From Gordonia hongkongensis (GTDB taxonomy: Bacteria > Actinomycetota > Actinomycetes > Mycobacteriales > Mycobacteriaceae), in the NCBI RefSeq assembly GCF_023078355.1, contig NZ_CP095553.1:49583-113582 (forward strand): a DNA stretch of 64,000 nt, written 5' to 3'. Below are positions 25,608-34,235 of this stretch, piece by piece. Within the stretch, counting starts at the first letter, position 1; each line of letters begins with the position of its first letter. The notes below the pieces were generated by a model. The model did no database searches. It was not told the DNA's origin and saw only the letters and a list, made by a program, of their open reading frames with translations. Made by a program: the position numbers and the translations under genes.

Positions 25608-26174
25608 ATGGCACACGACGTAGGCCAGGGCTCGTTTGACGAGCTGGCCCCCGAGCTGTTCACCGTGGCCACTGTCGACACCCCGAACTCGGGTTACCGG
25701 GTGCCGGCGGTGCTGGAGATCGTCGGCGTCACCTACCGCCAGCTCGACTACTGGGCCCGCACCGGGCTGGTCACACCGAGCGTGCAGGCCGCCGCCGGGT
25801 CCGGGTCGCAGCGTCTCTACAGCTTCCGCGACATCCTCGCGCTCAAGATTGTCAAACGACTCCTCGACGCCGGGATCTCGTTGCGCAACATCCGCACCGC
25901 GGTCGAGTTCCTCGCCGACCGCGGTACCACCGACCTCGCGCAAACGACCCTGATTAGCGACGGCACCACCGTCTACGAGGCCACCTCCGATGCTGAGATC
26001 ATCGACCTGCTCCACGGCGGGCAAGGTGTCTTCGCCATCGCCGTTGGCCACGCCCTGACCGATCTGGCCGGCACCGTGCACCAATTCCCCGCCGAAGACG
26101 CCACCCCCACCGCAGCGGCGGCCGTCGACGACCTCGCGCAGCGATGCAATGCAGCCGTGTCCGAAGCAGTCTGA
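25608..26174 (+). CDS. MerR-family regulator closely resembling mycobacterial Rv1828
   Basis: 188 residues from ATG 25608 behind GAAGGGA. The winged-helix core reads GVTYRQLDYWARTGLVTPSV, then GSGSQRLYSFRDILALKIVK and LLDAGISLRNIRTAVEFL. The C-terminal part keeps LISDGTTVYEATSDAEIIDL and GGQGVFAIAVG. This order and wording match the conserved chromosomal regulator Rv1828 of mycobacteria and related genera, so this is a plasmid-borne paralogue. It may rewire the host regulon or control plasmid genes. No metal- or drug-binding cysteines are seen. Confidence 0.88.
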   Translation: MAHDVGQGSFDELAPELFTVATVDTPNSGYRVPAVLEIVGVTYRQLDYWARTGLVTPSVQAAAGSGSQRLYSFRDILALKIVKRLLDAGISLRNIRTAVEFLADRGTTDLAQTTLISDGTTVYEATSDAEIIDLLHGGQGVFAIAVGHALTDLAGTVHQFPAEDATPTAAAAVDDLAQRCNAAVSEAV

Positions 26175-26201
26175 TCAACGAAGCAACTGGAGGTCTGTGT
26201 A

Positions 26202-26672
26202 GTGGTTGACGTGCTGTCGAAGCCAGTGGGCGTCTACATGATGACGCTGTGGTGGCATTCCCGCGGCGACGAGGTCGCCAATGCCGAACTCGCCGACATC
26301 CTCACCGCACGAGGATTTCTCGACGCCACAGCGGACATGAGTGTGTCGCGAGAGCGCAGTGCTGCGGTGCATGCGGCGTCCGAAGACGAGACTTCCCGCG
26401 AGCTGCTGGCGCAGTGGTGTGTCACAACCCGTGCGCGCCGTGGGGGAGCGGGTGTGCAACACCCGTCCCACTGGCTGCCGCAGGCAACCGCGGCCATGGC
26501 CGCAGAGACCGACCCCGACGCCGTGAACCGCCAACACCATCTGGTGATCGACATGGTGACCAAGCTCCCGCCCTCCGACGCTGCCGACCCCGCCGTCTCC
26601 CAGCAGATCGCCGAGCACTTCCACACCTACAACACCCACGCCATCCACCAAGGCCGCAGTCCGGGCCGATAG
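26202..26672 (+). CDS. Hypothetical protein, 156 aa
   Basis: GTG 26202 follows an AACTGGAGGT ribosome site. A soluble helical protein with KPVGVYMMTLWWHSRGDEVA at the N-terminus and HHLVIDMVTKLPPSDAADPA later. No motif, signal peptide or membrane segment. It lies between the Rv1828-like regulator and the ribonuclease and is probably cotranscribed with them. Function unknown. Confidence 0.6.
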   Translation: MVDVLSKPVGVYMMTLWWHSRGDEVANAELADILTARGFLDATADMSVSRERSAAVHAASEDETSRELLAQWCVTTRARRGGAGVQHPSHWLPQATAAMAAETDPDAVNRQHHLVIDMVTKLPPSDAADPAVSQQIAEHFHTYNTHAIHQGRSPGR

Positions 26673-26688
26673 CCACACGAGTGACCAG

Positions 26689-28656
26689 ATGACCACCACT
26701 GCCACGCAGTGCGCGTTGATGATCGACGCGTCGACCACCCGGGATCGTGATGACGCGTTCACTGTCACCCCCACCGCCACGGGATGGGATGTGACGGTGT
26801 TGGTGGCCAACGTGGCCGATCTGGTACCGGCCGGGTCGCCGGTAGACCGCACCGCCGCGACCCGGGTGGAAACTCGCTACCGCGCCACGGGCACGGTGCC
26901 GATGCTCGGAGCGCAGCTCGAGCACGCCGCAACGCTGTCGGCCACCCAGGATCGGGACGCTCTGGCCATCCGCCTGCGGGTGTCCGCCGACGGCGACGTG
27001 ACTCTGGCCGACCTCGGCCGTGAAGTCCTGTTGGCCGGGTCGTGTGTGGCGATCACTCACGATCAGGTCACCACGATCCTCGACAACCCCGAGCACGCCC
27101 ACCACGGGCAGTTGTCGGCGTCCGCGCAGCTGGCGCAGGTGTTGACCGGTCGGCGGCGCGCAGCGGGGGCGTTCGTGGTCTACGACCTGACCCGCGGGCT
27201 GGTCTCAGGTGAAGACGGCCGGCTGCTGGCCTTACCGGAGGGCCACAACGCCGCGGCGTATGTGATCGTTGCGGAGTTGATGATCGCCGTGAATACGGTT
27301 GTGGCGCAGTACGCCATCGATGCCGAGCTGCCGATCCTGTTCCGCAATCACCTCCGCAATCCCGTCGCACCCGCTGATGTCGACCGGCTCGCGGATCTGG
27401 CCGCCGCGCTGTCCACGGTCACCACCACCGCCGAACTGGCGGCGTTGCAAGGCCAGCTCAACACCGCGATCTCCAAAGCCACCTACGGCGCGACCGTCCG
27501 CGGGCACATCGGATTGCAGGTCCCGGCATACACGCACGCGACCTCGCCGTTGCGCCGCTACGCCGACCTGGTCACCCAACGCCAACTCCTGGCCCACCTC
27601 GACGACACCCAGTTGCCCTACACCGCAGAACAGTTGGCCACCATCGCCGACGCCCTGGCCGCGCTCACCGCCGAACGTGACGCCGACTCCGAGGCAGCGC
27701 AGAAAGCCCGCACCCGCCGAGCGAACGAAGCAGCGATCGCCGCCGGCGACCTGTCGCACATGAACGACCGCGAGTTCTTGCGCGTGCTACGCCTGGGCAC
27801 CCAAGCCGCACCACCGGCATCGGTGGCCACCGAACTCACCGAACGCGCCACAGCCGGCCGGTTACACGCGGGGCACGTCGCGGTGCTCTACACCACCGAT
27901 CACCCTGACTGGAAGACTCTGCGCGCCAACCTCACCGCACAGTTACGTGCCGAGCACGCGTACCTGGCGCCGTCGGCGATCTCGGCACTCCAGCAGATCG
28001 ACGGCGGACAGATCGTCACCCCCACCCTCGACACCGACATCACCGGCCCACCCCACCAACGCACCTTCGCCACCCGCGCCCACCTCGAGGACATGACCAC
28101 CCGTTGGCACACCGGCCCGGTCAAGAAGGCCACCGAACACGCCGCCCTGTGGGACCTGCTCGACATCATCGGCCACCACACCCCGAGCGCCGACCCCACC
28201 ACGCCACCACCCACACCGGAGCCGGAACCCGAGGGCGAGTCCGTGCCGGCGCCGACGGCGGTCGCCACCCATGCCGAGCCGGCTGTCCCGACAGTCTCCG
28301 TGCCGGGCGAGGGAACCTGGGATGCGTTCGCACTGCATGCCGCGCTCGGCGGCGACGACGACTCCCGGCGTAAGCGCCGCCGCGCTAACGCCCTGAGAAA
28401 CCCGGTCGGCTGGCTGACCACCCTCGCCGCCTCGATCGGCGCCGGCGAGCTGCATGTCGGCACCCACCCCGAGGGCCCACCCCATCAGCGGATGTTCACC
28501 GTCACCCTCACTGCCGGACCCGTCCGCGCTACCGCGGCCGCATCGACGATCAAGGCGGCCAAGACTGCTGCCGCCCACGCCGCAGTCACCGGCCTGTTCG
28601 ACAACCCACCAGCGGTGGCCGCCACCACTGCGCACCACCACGCTGGCGGGGCATGA
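26689..28656 (+). CDS. RNB-domain (RNase II-type) exoribonuclease with C-terminal dsRNA-binding domain
   Basis: 655 residues. The RNB catalytic acid cluster is present at the N-terminus (LMIDASTTRDRDDAFTV; D13, D19, D21, D22), and the later YTHATSPLRRYADL carries the conserved HxTSPLRRY. The N-terminal cold-shock/OB domains of RNase II/R are absent, so the catalytic domain starts at once. After an acidic proline-rich linker the last 90 residues read RNPVGWLTTLAASIG and HQRMFTVTLTAG, then ASTIKAAKTAAAHAAVTGLF, the alpha-beta-beta-beta-alpha outline of a dsRNA-binding domain. RNB plus dsRBD is an unusual pairing. Likely degrades structured RNA in the 3' to 5' direction. Confidence 0.8.
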   Translation: MTTTATQCALMIDASTTRDRDDAFTVTPTATGWDVTVLVANVADLVPAGSPVDRTAATRVETRYRATGTVPMLGAQLEHAATLSATQDRDALAIRLRVSADGDVTLADLGREVLLAGSCVAITHDQVTTILDNPEHAHHGQLSASAQLAQVLTGRRRAAGAFVVYDLTRGLVSGEDGRLLALPEGHNAAAYVIVAELMIAVNTVVAQYAIDAELPILFRNHLRNPVAPADVDRLADLAAALSTVTTTAELAALQGQLNTAISKATYGATVRGHIGLQVPAYTHATSPLRRYADLVTQRQLLAHLDDTQLPYTAEQLATIADALAALTAERDADSEAAQKARTRRANEAAIAAGDLSHMNDREFLRVLRLGTQAAPPASVATELTERATAGRLHAGHVAVLYTTDHPDWKTLRANLTAQLRAEHAYLAPSAISALQQIDGGQIVTPTLDTDITGPPHQRTFATRAHLEDMTTRWHTGPVKKATEHAALWDLLDIIGHHTPSADPTTPPPTPEPEPEGESVPAPTAVATHAEPAVPTVSVPGEGTWDAFALHAALGGDDDSRRKRRRANALRNPVGWLTTLAASIGAGELHVGTHPEGPPHQRMFTVTLTAGPVRATAAASTIKAAKTAAAHAAVTGLFDNPPAVAATTAHHHAGGA

Positions 28657-28679
28657 GCACACCGGCATGAGCACACCGG
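28652..28679. repeat. 14-bp tandem duplication over the whiB start
   Basis: CATGAGCACACCGG occurs twice in direct tandem (28652-28665 and 28666-28679). The first copy overlaps the ribonuclease stop (ATGA) but now encodes only a five-codon frame ending in TGA. The second copy supplies the working start of the WhiB gene at 28667. Confidence 0.85.
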
Positions 28680-29068
28680 TCATCCCCGGCGATATCCACA
28701 CCGCGCCGCTGTATCCCAGCCGTCATCGGCGCGCGGCCACCCAAGGACCGACCTGGGCGCTGGTGGAGTCCCCAGCCCGCCACCTACCCGCCGACGCCAT
28801 CCCGGCCTGCACCCGCAACCCCGACGCCTGGTTCCCCGATCGGCTGTCCACCGCCCGGCAGGGTGCCGGGCACGCCGAGATGGCCGCCTGCCGCCACTGC
28901 CCGATCCGACAAGGATGCGCCCGCGTCGCCCTCGACGACACCGCCCACCTCACCGGCATCTGGGCCGGGATCTACATCTCCCCACCCGCCTCAGCCAGCC
29001 AGAAAGCCGTCCGTGAAACCGCGATCGAGCAGCTACGCACCATCGCCCACCCGGCCAGCGACCGGTAA
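28667..29068 (+). CDS. WhiB-family protein, third in the window
   Basis: 133 residues. The WhiB cysteines appear as PACTRNPDAWFPDR, then ACRHCPIRQGCARVAL (CxxCx5C), followed by TGIWAGIYI in place of G[IV]WGG. An N-terminal extension of about 45 residues precedes the cluster domain. The start sits in the second copy of a 14-bp duplication just after the ribonuclease stop, so translation may be coupled. Role probably regulatory through a [4Fe-4S] cluster and sigma factor contact. Confidence 0.8.
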   Translation: MSTPVIPGDIHTAPLYPSRHRRAATQGPTWALVESPARHLPADAIPACTRNPDAWFPDRLSTARQGAGHAEMAACRHCPIRQGCARVALDDTAHLTGIWAGIYISPPASASQKAVRETAIEQLRTIAHPASDR

Positions 29069-29134
29069 AAGCAATGACGGCTCTGGCGCGACTCGTGGCC
29101 GGTTTACGCGCCAGAAACCGAGGCAGGTACAGAG

Positions 29135-29344
29135 ATGACCGACTATGAAGTGCCAGCCCGGTATTGCCACACCTGCGCGACCATCGTTGCCTCCGACGAG
29201 CACCAACTCTGCGAACGGTGCGGAGCAGACCTTGTCACCATCACCGCGGTGGCGACACCGTTGCTACCAGACTCCGACAATCCGATGATCTGGGTGACCC
29301 TGACCCCTCATCTCGACGAACACGGCCGACCCTTCCCCCGCTGA
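29135..29344 (+). CDS. Small zinc-ribbon protein, 69 aa
   Basis: ATG 29135 follows GGTACAGAG. Two CxxC pairs (RYCHTCATI and QLCERCGADL) form a probable zinc ribbon. The remainder is beta-rich (MIWVTLTPHLDEHG). Separated by 66 bases from whiB. Function unknown; small zinc ribbons often act as protein or RNA adaptors. Confidence 0.5.
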   Translation: MTDYEVPARYCHTCATIVASDEHQLCERCGADLVTITAVATPLLPDSDNPMIWVTLTPHLDEHGRPFPR

Positions 29345-29373
29345 ACGTCGCGGCGCGAATCGGTTGTGCGACA

Positions 29374-30326
29374 TCACAAGGCGTCGAGCTCTGGCCACAC
29401 CACCTCGCCGGGGGTCTTGTCGGCGCGGAAGCCCTTCCACGACGGATGGCGCACACGGCGATGGAACTCGCGGTACTCGATGGTGCCCACCAGCATCGGC
29501 GTCACCCACCGCAGGTGAGCACTGCCGGTCCTGTCCGGGATGGTGCCGGCAGTGAACGGATGGTCGGCGGCCGTGATCTCGGTGAGCATCACCGCGGCCT
29601 CACGGCGCTGGCGCTGGGTGAAGCCGGTGCCGACATCACCGAGATAGACCAGCTCGCCCGACGGGCTCAGGGCGCCCAGGAGCAGCGAGCGCACCGTGGT
29701 CGGGCTGCCCGTCCAGCCGCACACGATGACCTCCGCACTGGCCCGTAGCGGGACCTTGACCCACGACGGAGAGCGAAGGCCCCGCCGATAGACCGAGGAG
29801 CTGCGCTTGGCGACCACACCTTCCAGACCGAACTCGGCGGCCATCGCGACCATCGCCGCCGGGTCCGCGCCCGGCCAGTAAGGGTTACCTGCACCGCACC
29901 AGCGCTGTTGACGACCTCACCCAGCAACTGCCGCCGCTCGAGGTAGGTCAGCGGGGCGGTGTCCTGGCCGTCGACCTCAAGCAGATCGGACACATACAAC
30001 GCCGCCGACACCTCGGCCAACAACGGACGTCGGGGCCGCGGGGTGTGCATGCGCCGTTGCAGCCGCGCAAACGACGGCCTCCCGCCATCGAGGGCCACGA
30101 TCTCGCCGTCGACAACGACATCACGCCCACCGGTCGCGGTGCGCAGGGCCGCGACGATCTCGGGGTAGGTCGAAGTGATCGGACTCAGGCTGCGGCTCAG
30201 CAGCAACACCTCGGCGTCAGCAATGCGCGCGACACCGCGTTGCCCGTCCCATATGGCCCCCCAAGACCATCCCGAACCCGTCGGGGCCGGACCTGGCGAG
30301 GCCAGCATCGGCGCCATCCCAGCCAC
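29374..30326 (-). pseudogene. LigD-type ATP-dependent DNA ligase, frameshifted and lacking the catalytic lysine
   Basis: GTG 30326 follows GGAGG. The N-terminal half reads MAPMLASPGPAPTGSGWSWG, then AIWDGQRG and DVVVDGEIVALDGG, RPSFARLQRRMH. This is the adenylation domain of LigD-like ligases, but motif I (KWDGxR) has Ile where the nucleotidyl lysine should be. Near GGG 29882-29884 the frame slips; across it the protein continues WPGADPAAMVAMAAEFGLEG, VVAKR (motif V region) and ends in an OB-fold tail (WVTPMLVGTIEYREF, RHPSWKGFRADKTP). One extra base in the run restores the frame, but the lysine loss stays. Either a dead paralogue or a decaying gene. Confidence 0.8.
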
Positions 30327-30556
30327 CTGTTCATCACCTCCCCAGGGGTGTGCCCGTTCGACGACTGAGGCCGCCCACCCCGTGCTCGGGATGAACGGCC
30401 TCAGCGTGTTGATGATGGACGGTGCCGGTCAGTGCGCCTCTCGGCGAACGGCCGCTCGCAGCGGCGAAAAGGGGTGAGGCCCGGGGCAATGAGCCCGCCA
30501 CCGTCACCCAGCTCAACGGTGCCCGCACCCCGGGTATTCCGGGGCGCGGGCCGGTG

Positions 30557-30997
30557 TCAGCAGAGTTGCTTGTTGCCGGTGTCGGTGATGCCGATGCCGT
30601 TGCCGTTCTGCATCTTCACCCGGAAGGTCACGCACGTCGATCCGGGCGCGTAGACCATCGGCGTCCAGTACTGGCTGGGGCTCTTGGAGTACGACGGCGA
30701 CCACTGCCACCCGGAGTAGGACGAGTAGATCCCGGCCACGCTCTGCCGGTTGGTGGCCCCGCTGACCCTCACCCAGTTGGTGCCGCAGCCGGGGCTGTAG
30801 CGGACCTCGACGGTGCCGGCACCGAGGTAGGTGTTCTTCCAGATTGTCGAGGCCCCGTTGGCGCACCCTGTCGCCGACGGGTCACCGCTGGGGTAGGCCT
30901 GCGCCGGTGCGGCGACACCGGTGGCCACCGCTACTCCTGCGGCCGCGGTGATTGCCGCCAACCCTGCGCGCGTCATGAGTTTCACGGTATTCTTCAT
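30557..30997 (-). CDS. Secreted DUF2690-type protein
   Basis: 146 residues from ATG 30997 behind GAAGAG; an in-frame extension to 31069 is unlikely. Signal peptide: LAAITAAAGVAVATGVAAPA, cleaved after AQA. The mature part begins YPSGDPSATGCANGASTIWK and has VEVRYSPGCGTNWVRV, the hallmark of DUF2690 domains, with paired cysteines likely in disulphides. Exported small proteins of this family are common in actinobacteria and of unknown role. It is divergent from the XRE-NBR1 gene across 144 bases. Confidence 0.8.
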   Translation of the reverse strand: MKNTVKLMTRAGLAAITAAAGVAVATGVAAPAQAYPSGDPSATGCANGASTIWKNTYLGAGTVEVRYSPGCGTNWVRVSGATNRQSVAGIYSSYSGWQWSPSYSKSPSQYWTPMVYAPGSTCVTFRVKMQNGNGIGITDTGNKQLC

Positions 30998-31141
30998 CTC
31001 TTCGAGAACTCCACGCGGTGAACCAGTTTCACCGATCAGGTTGCTCGTGAGACCACGATGACCGACCACCTATTTTCAGCGCGACAACCAAAATAATCGG
31101 GGGCCAGAACCGTTGGCCCGGGGTACGGGGGAGACGCCACG

Positions 31142-31879
31142 ATGAACGCTGCACAACGACCGGCGGGCGGGCGCCGTGGCCGTCCGGAAACACCGTTACC
31201 GGCCCCCGAGACGCCGTTGGCACGTCTGGGCGCCCACCTGCGCTATCTGCGGCGCGTCAACCGTCTGTCGCAGACCGAACTCGCTCAGCAGGCGGAGTGC
31301 TCGAGCACCACGATCAGCCAGACCGAGCTGGGCAAGTTCCGGCCCAGCCCGGAACTCGTCGCCACCTTCGACACCGTCCTGCACGGCGACGGCATCCTGG
31401 CGGGGTTCCTCGCCGATGTCGTCGCCGAAGATCGCTCCAATCGGCCACCGCGCTCACCCGCCCAGGCCCCCGAGACGCCGCCACCGACGGAACCGCGCCC
31501 GATCCCCGGCGACGTGTCGGAATGGGTCGACGACGTCACCGTGCCCGACGGCACGCTCATGGCACCGGGCGAACGGTTCGTCAAGGTCTGGCGGCTGCGC
31601 AACGCCGGCACCGTGGCCTGGGAAGACCGCTACCTCAAACGGCTGGGCTCCCTGGGATCAGCCGGCCAGGTCAGCACCCCCGCGCTGTCGCCGATCCCGC
31701 ACACCGAGCCGGGCGAGACCGTCGATATCGCCGTGCACTGCAAGGCCCACCTGCTGCCCGGAACCTCGATCGCGCACTTCAAGATGACCGACGCCCACGG
31801 CCACCTCTACTACCCCGACCTCAACCCCGACGGCATCCGACTGGCCATCACCGTTGTCGAGGGCCGCACACCTCGGTAG
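31142..31879 (+). CDS. XRE HTH protein fused to an NBR1-Ig-like domain
   Basis: 245 residues. After a basic start, HLRYLRRVNRLSQTELAQQA and ECSSTTISQTELGKFRPSPE make a classic XRE HTH (about 25-85). A proline-rich linker (to about 120) leads to a C-terminal Ig-like beta-sandwich: WVDDVTVPDGTLMAPGERF, VKVWRLRNAGTVAWED, PGETVDIAVHCKAHLLPGTS, AHFKMTDAHGHLYYP. That is the NBR1 central domain pattern (the 'FxKxWxxxNxGxxxW' core). In bacteria this domain is found on DNA-binding and surface proteins with unknown ligands. Possibly senses a peptide or protein and changes transcription of nearby genes such as the DUF2690 gene. Confidence 0.8.
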   Translation: MNAAQRPAGGRRGRPETPLPAPETPLARLGAHLRYLRRVNRLSQTELAQQAECSSTTISQTELGKFRPSPELVATFDTVLHGDGILAGFLADVVAEDRSNRPPRSPAQAPETPPPTEPRPIPGDVSEWVDDVTVPDGTLMAPGERFVKVWRLRNAGTVAWEDRYLKRLGSLGSAGQVSTPALSPIPHTEPGETVDIAVHCKAHLLPGTSIAHFKMTDAHGHLYYPDLNPDGIRLAITVVEGRTPR

Positions 31880-32012
31880 CTCACCCGGCGACGCGAAAGG
31901 GCGCGAACCCCGGCCAGGTCGGCGGCTTCCCTCCGTTCCTCACCCGACGTCCGCGCCCGTGCCTTCGATCCTACATCTAGACTCGAATAGGTGTTCGATT
32001 AGTGGTCTGATC

Positions 32013-32027
32013 GGCGGACGCTGCGGG
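32013..32027. repeat. Left copy of 15-bp target-site duplication of the IS481-type transposon
   Basis: GGCGGACGCTGCGGG, identical to 37502-37516. It directly abuts the TGT that starts the left transposon end. Confidence 0.85.
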
Positions 32028-32087
32028 TGTGATGTATCGGGACATCGGTGACAGTTCTGCGTCAGGACATCGGTGACACTTGGTGCA

Positions 32088-33365
32088 TCAGGACTTCGGT
32101 GACGGTCTGGTCTTCGTGGGACGCGGGCCGCGAGGTCGGCGGTTGCCGACGTAGCTGACTCCGGGAGCCGGTCGGGGATGTTCGACAAGGACTTCGCCGT
32201 CGGTGCTGGCGATGACGATCGTGCTGTCGTCGGCGGCGACGAGGACCTGGTCGAAGGCGTAGTCCACGTCGACCATGTAGGTCACTGTGTCCACGCTGAT
32301 AGTGCCCGAGGTGCTGACGGTCCTGACCAGGACACCCTCGGGCAGATCGGTGGGTGGCCGGGGCGCGGGCCGCGGTCGCGGGGTCGGCCGATCGAACAGC
32401 AGTGCACCGGCGATCGGGTGCGGCGCGTCGACTTTCGCTGTTGCTTGCCAGGCGGTCAGCGGTGTGACCCGCCCCGGCAGGCCTTGATGAGGTCGCTGGG
32501 TGTTGTAGATGTGATCGAACGAATCGACCTGGGCTTGCAGCTCGGCCAGGGTGTCGGCCAACGGTTGCTTATCCAGGTAGCGGAACAGCGTCTGGTGGAA
32601 ACGTTCGTTCTTGCCCTGCGTGGTGGGCTTGTAGGGCTTGCCGGTGATCGTTTCTACCCCGAGCGCGCGGACGTGTGCGACGAGTTGGCCGAGGCGGCCG
32701 CGGCGCGAGGGGTTGAGCGCGGGCCCGTTGTCGGTGAGCAGCCGTTGGGGTACTCCGTGGGCAGCTACGGCTTTGTCGAACACGGCGATCGCGGCGTCAG
32801 CGGTTTCGCCTGCGGCCACGTGCGAGCCCACGGCGTAGCGCGAGTGATCGTCGATGAGCTGCAGGATGACGCATCTGCGGCCACCGGTGAGAACGTAATC
32901 GGTGCCATCGAGTTGCCAGCACGCATTCGGCGCCGGGTAGACGAACCGCCGCCACGCCGAACGCGGTTTCTTCCTCGGCTCGTGCCGCGCGACACCGGCC
33001 TCGCGGAAGATCCGCGCCAGCGAGGCCGTCGAGGGCACCTGCACCAGCCCCATCGACTGCATCTTGTCGTGCACGCTGATCGGTCCGTGATCCAGACCCG
33101 ACGCCTCCAGGGCGGCACGCACGGCCACCGCCTGTAACTTGACGTCATCGCTCAACGCTGACGGGCTCGACTTCGGGCGGCGAGTACGAGGTTCGAGGAC
33201 CGCCGAGGGCCCCTCTTCTTTCGCTCGTTTACGCAACTTGTAGAACGACTTTCGGGATATCCCGTGTTCGGCGCAGAACGTCGAGACCGCCCCGCGCGGT
33301 GCATCATCAGGCCACTGCGAGATCGCCAGGCGCACGACAGGGTCAATGGGTTCATTAACAGGCAC
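32088..33365 (-). CDS. IS481-family DDE transposase
   Basis: 425 residues from GTG 33365 (the open frame extends further to 33533). An N-terminal HTH region (FCAEHGISRKSFYKLRKRAK) is followed by the integrase core: CWQLDGTDYVL (first D), RLLTDNGPALN (second D) and TTQGKNERFHQTLFRYL (E), then the YNTQRPHQGLPG signature of IS481. The C-terminal extension (TDLPEGVLVRTVSTSGTISV onward) is typical of longer IS481 members. It lies just inside the left end of the transposon and is the only candidate to mobilise it. Confidence 0.92.
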   Translation of the reverse strand: MPVNEPIDPVVRLAISQWPDDAPRGAVSTFCAEHGISRKSFYKLRKRAKEEGPSAVLEPRTRRPKSSPSALSDDVKLQAVAVRAALEASGLDHGPISVHDKMQSMGLVQVPSTASLARIFREAGVARHEPRKKPRSAWRRFVYPAPNACWQLDGTDYVLTGGRRCVILQLIDDHSRYAVGSHVAAGETADAAIAVFDKAVAAHGVPQRLLTDNGPALNPSRRGRLGQLVAHVRALGVETITGKPYKPTTQGKNERFHQTLFRYLDKQPLADTLAELQAQVDSFDHIYNTQRPHQGLPGRVTPLTAWQATAKVDAPHPIAGALLFDRPTPRPRPAPRPPTDLPEGVLVRTVSTSGTISVDTVTYMVDVDYAFDQVLVAADDSTIVIASTDGEVLVEHPRPAPGVSYVGNRRPRGPRPTKTRPSPKS

Positions 33366-33564
33366 TGCCTGAGCGTTGAGTGTCGTCGTGTGAATCGAAG
33401 ACGGGGGTGCCGGTCTGATTGCTACCCCTGCAACAGGGGGTCGCGGGATATCCCTAGGAGCGCAAGAACCGAGCGCGCGGCAGGGGATGCGGTCCCGGCT
33501 GTCACCACAAATGACTGCTGTGTGCGCGAACAACGCCGGGCGTTCGCCGCAGGTTCCTAGTCAG

Positions 33565-33894
33565 TCAGTGTGCTGCGCCAAGTTCGATGAGCAGTACGCC
33601 GCCGACGATGAGGACGAGACCGACACTCATGATCCAGGTCAGTGGCTCTTTGAAGAAGACACGGCTCAGTACCGCGGTGATCGCGACCCCAGCGGCGGCC
33701 CAGATACCGTATGCGACACCGAGTGCGACTCCTTCGGCCAGAACAATCGAGAGCATGGCGAACGCGAAGATGTAACCGCTGGCGACCGCGACCCACCACT
33801 TTCTGCTGCCGGTGGTAGCCATACGCAGGGAGATGGTGGCCCCCACTTCACCGAGGATTGCGCAGACGAGTGCTACGAGAGCAAGTGCGTTCAC
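33565..33894 (-). CDS. Small multidrug resistance (SMR) family efflux protein, second subunit
   Basis: 109 residues with four membrane helices: LALVALVCAILGEVGATISL (holding the essential Glu in helix 1), WWVAVASGYIFAFAMLSIVL, LGVAYGIWAAAGVAITAVLS (the GVAYxxWA motif) and WIMSVGLVLIVGGVLLIELG. The GTG start at 33894 overlaps the stop of the first SMR gene by four bases. Paired SMR genes usually form a hetero-oligomeric proton-drug antiporter for cationic compounds such as quaternary amines. Cargo of the IS481-type transposon. Confidence 0.9.
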   Translation of the reverse strand: MNALALVALVCAILGEVGATISLRMATTGSRKWWVAVASGYIFAFAMLSIVLAEGVALGVAYGIWAAAGVAITAVLSRVFFKEPLTWIMSVGLVLIVGGVLLIELGAAH

Positions 33895-34235
33895 TGGGTG
33901 ACCTCCGCGTTCTTTTGAGCGATCTGCGAGCCGACTTCGACGAGCAGTACACCGGCCATCACCACGACGATGCCCAGGCCCATGACGATGGTGATCGGCT
34001 CGTCGAACACGACGAGAGACATCACTGCGGTCAACGCGACTCCACTTGCGCCCCAGATTCCGTAGCCGACACCCAGTTTCATGCCGTTGCGCAGTGACCC
34101 GAACAGGGCAAGGAAAGAACCGATGTAGCCCGCTGCTACCAGGGCGTACAACCCTGGTGTGTCCAGGGCGCCCTTCAACGACAGCGACCCGGTGACTTCC
34201 AAGGCAATAGCGACAGCGAGAAATGACCACTTCAT
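33891..34235 (-). CDS. Small multidrug resistance (SMR) family efflux protein, first subunit
   Basis: 114 residues, four membrane helices: WSFLAVAIALEVTGSLSLKG (Glu in helix 1 as in EmrE), LYALVAAGYIGSFLALFGSL, LGVGYGIWGASGVALTAVMS and ITIVMGLGIVVVMAGVLLVE. The ATG at 34235 overlaps the tetR stop (ATGA), and its own stop overlaps the next SMR start (GTGA). The tight overlaps imply stoichiometric production of both subunits under TetR control. Confidence 0.92.
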   Translation of the reverse strand: MKWSFLAVAIALEVTGSLSLKGALDTPGLYALVAAGYIGSFLALFGSLRNGMKLGVGYGIWGASGVALTAVMSLVVFDEPITIVMGLGIVVVMAGVLLVEVGSQIAQKNAEVTQ

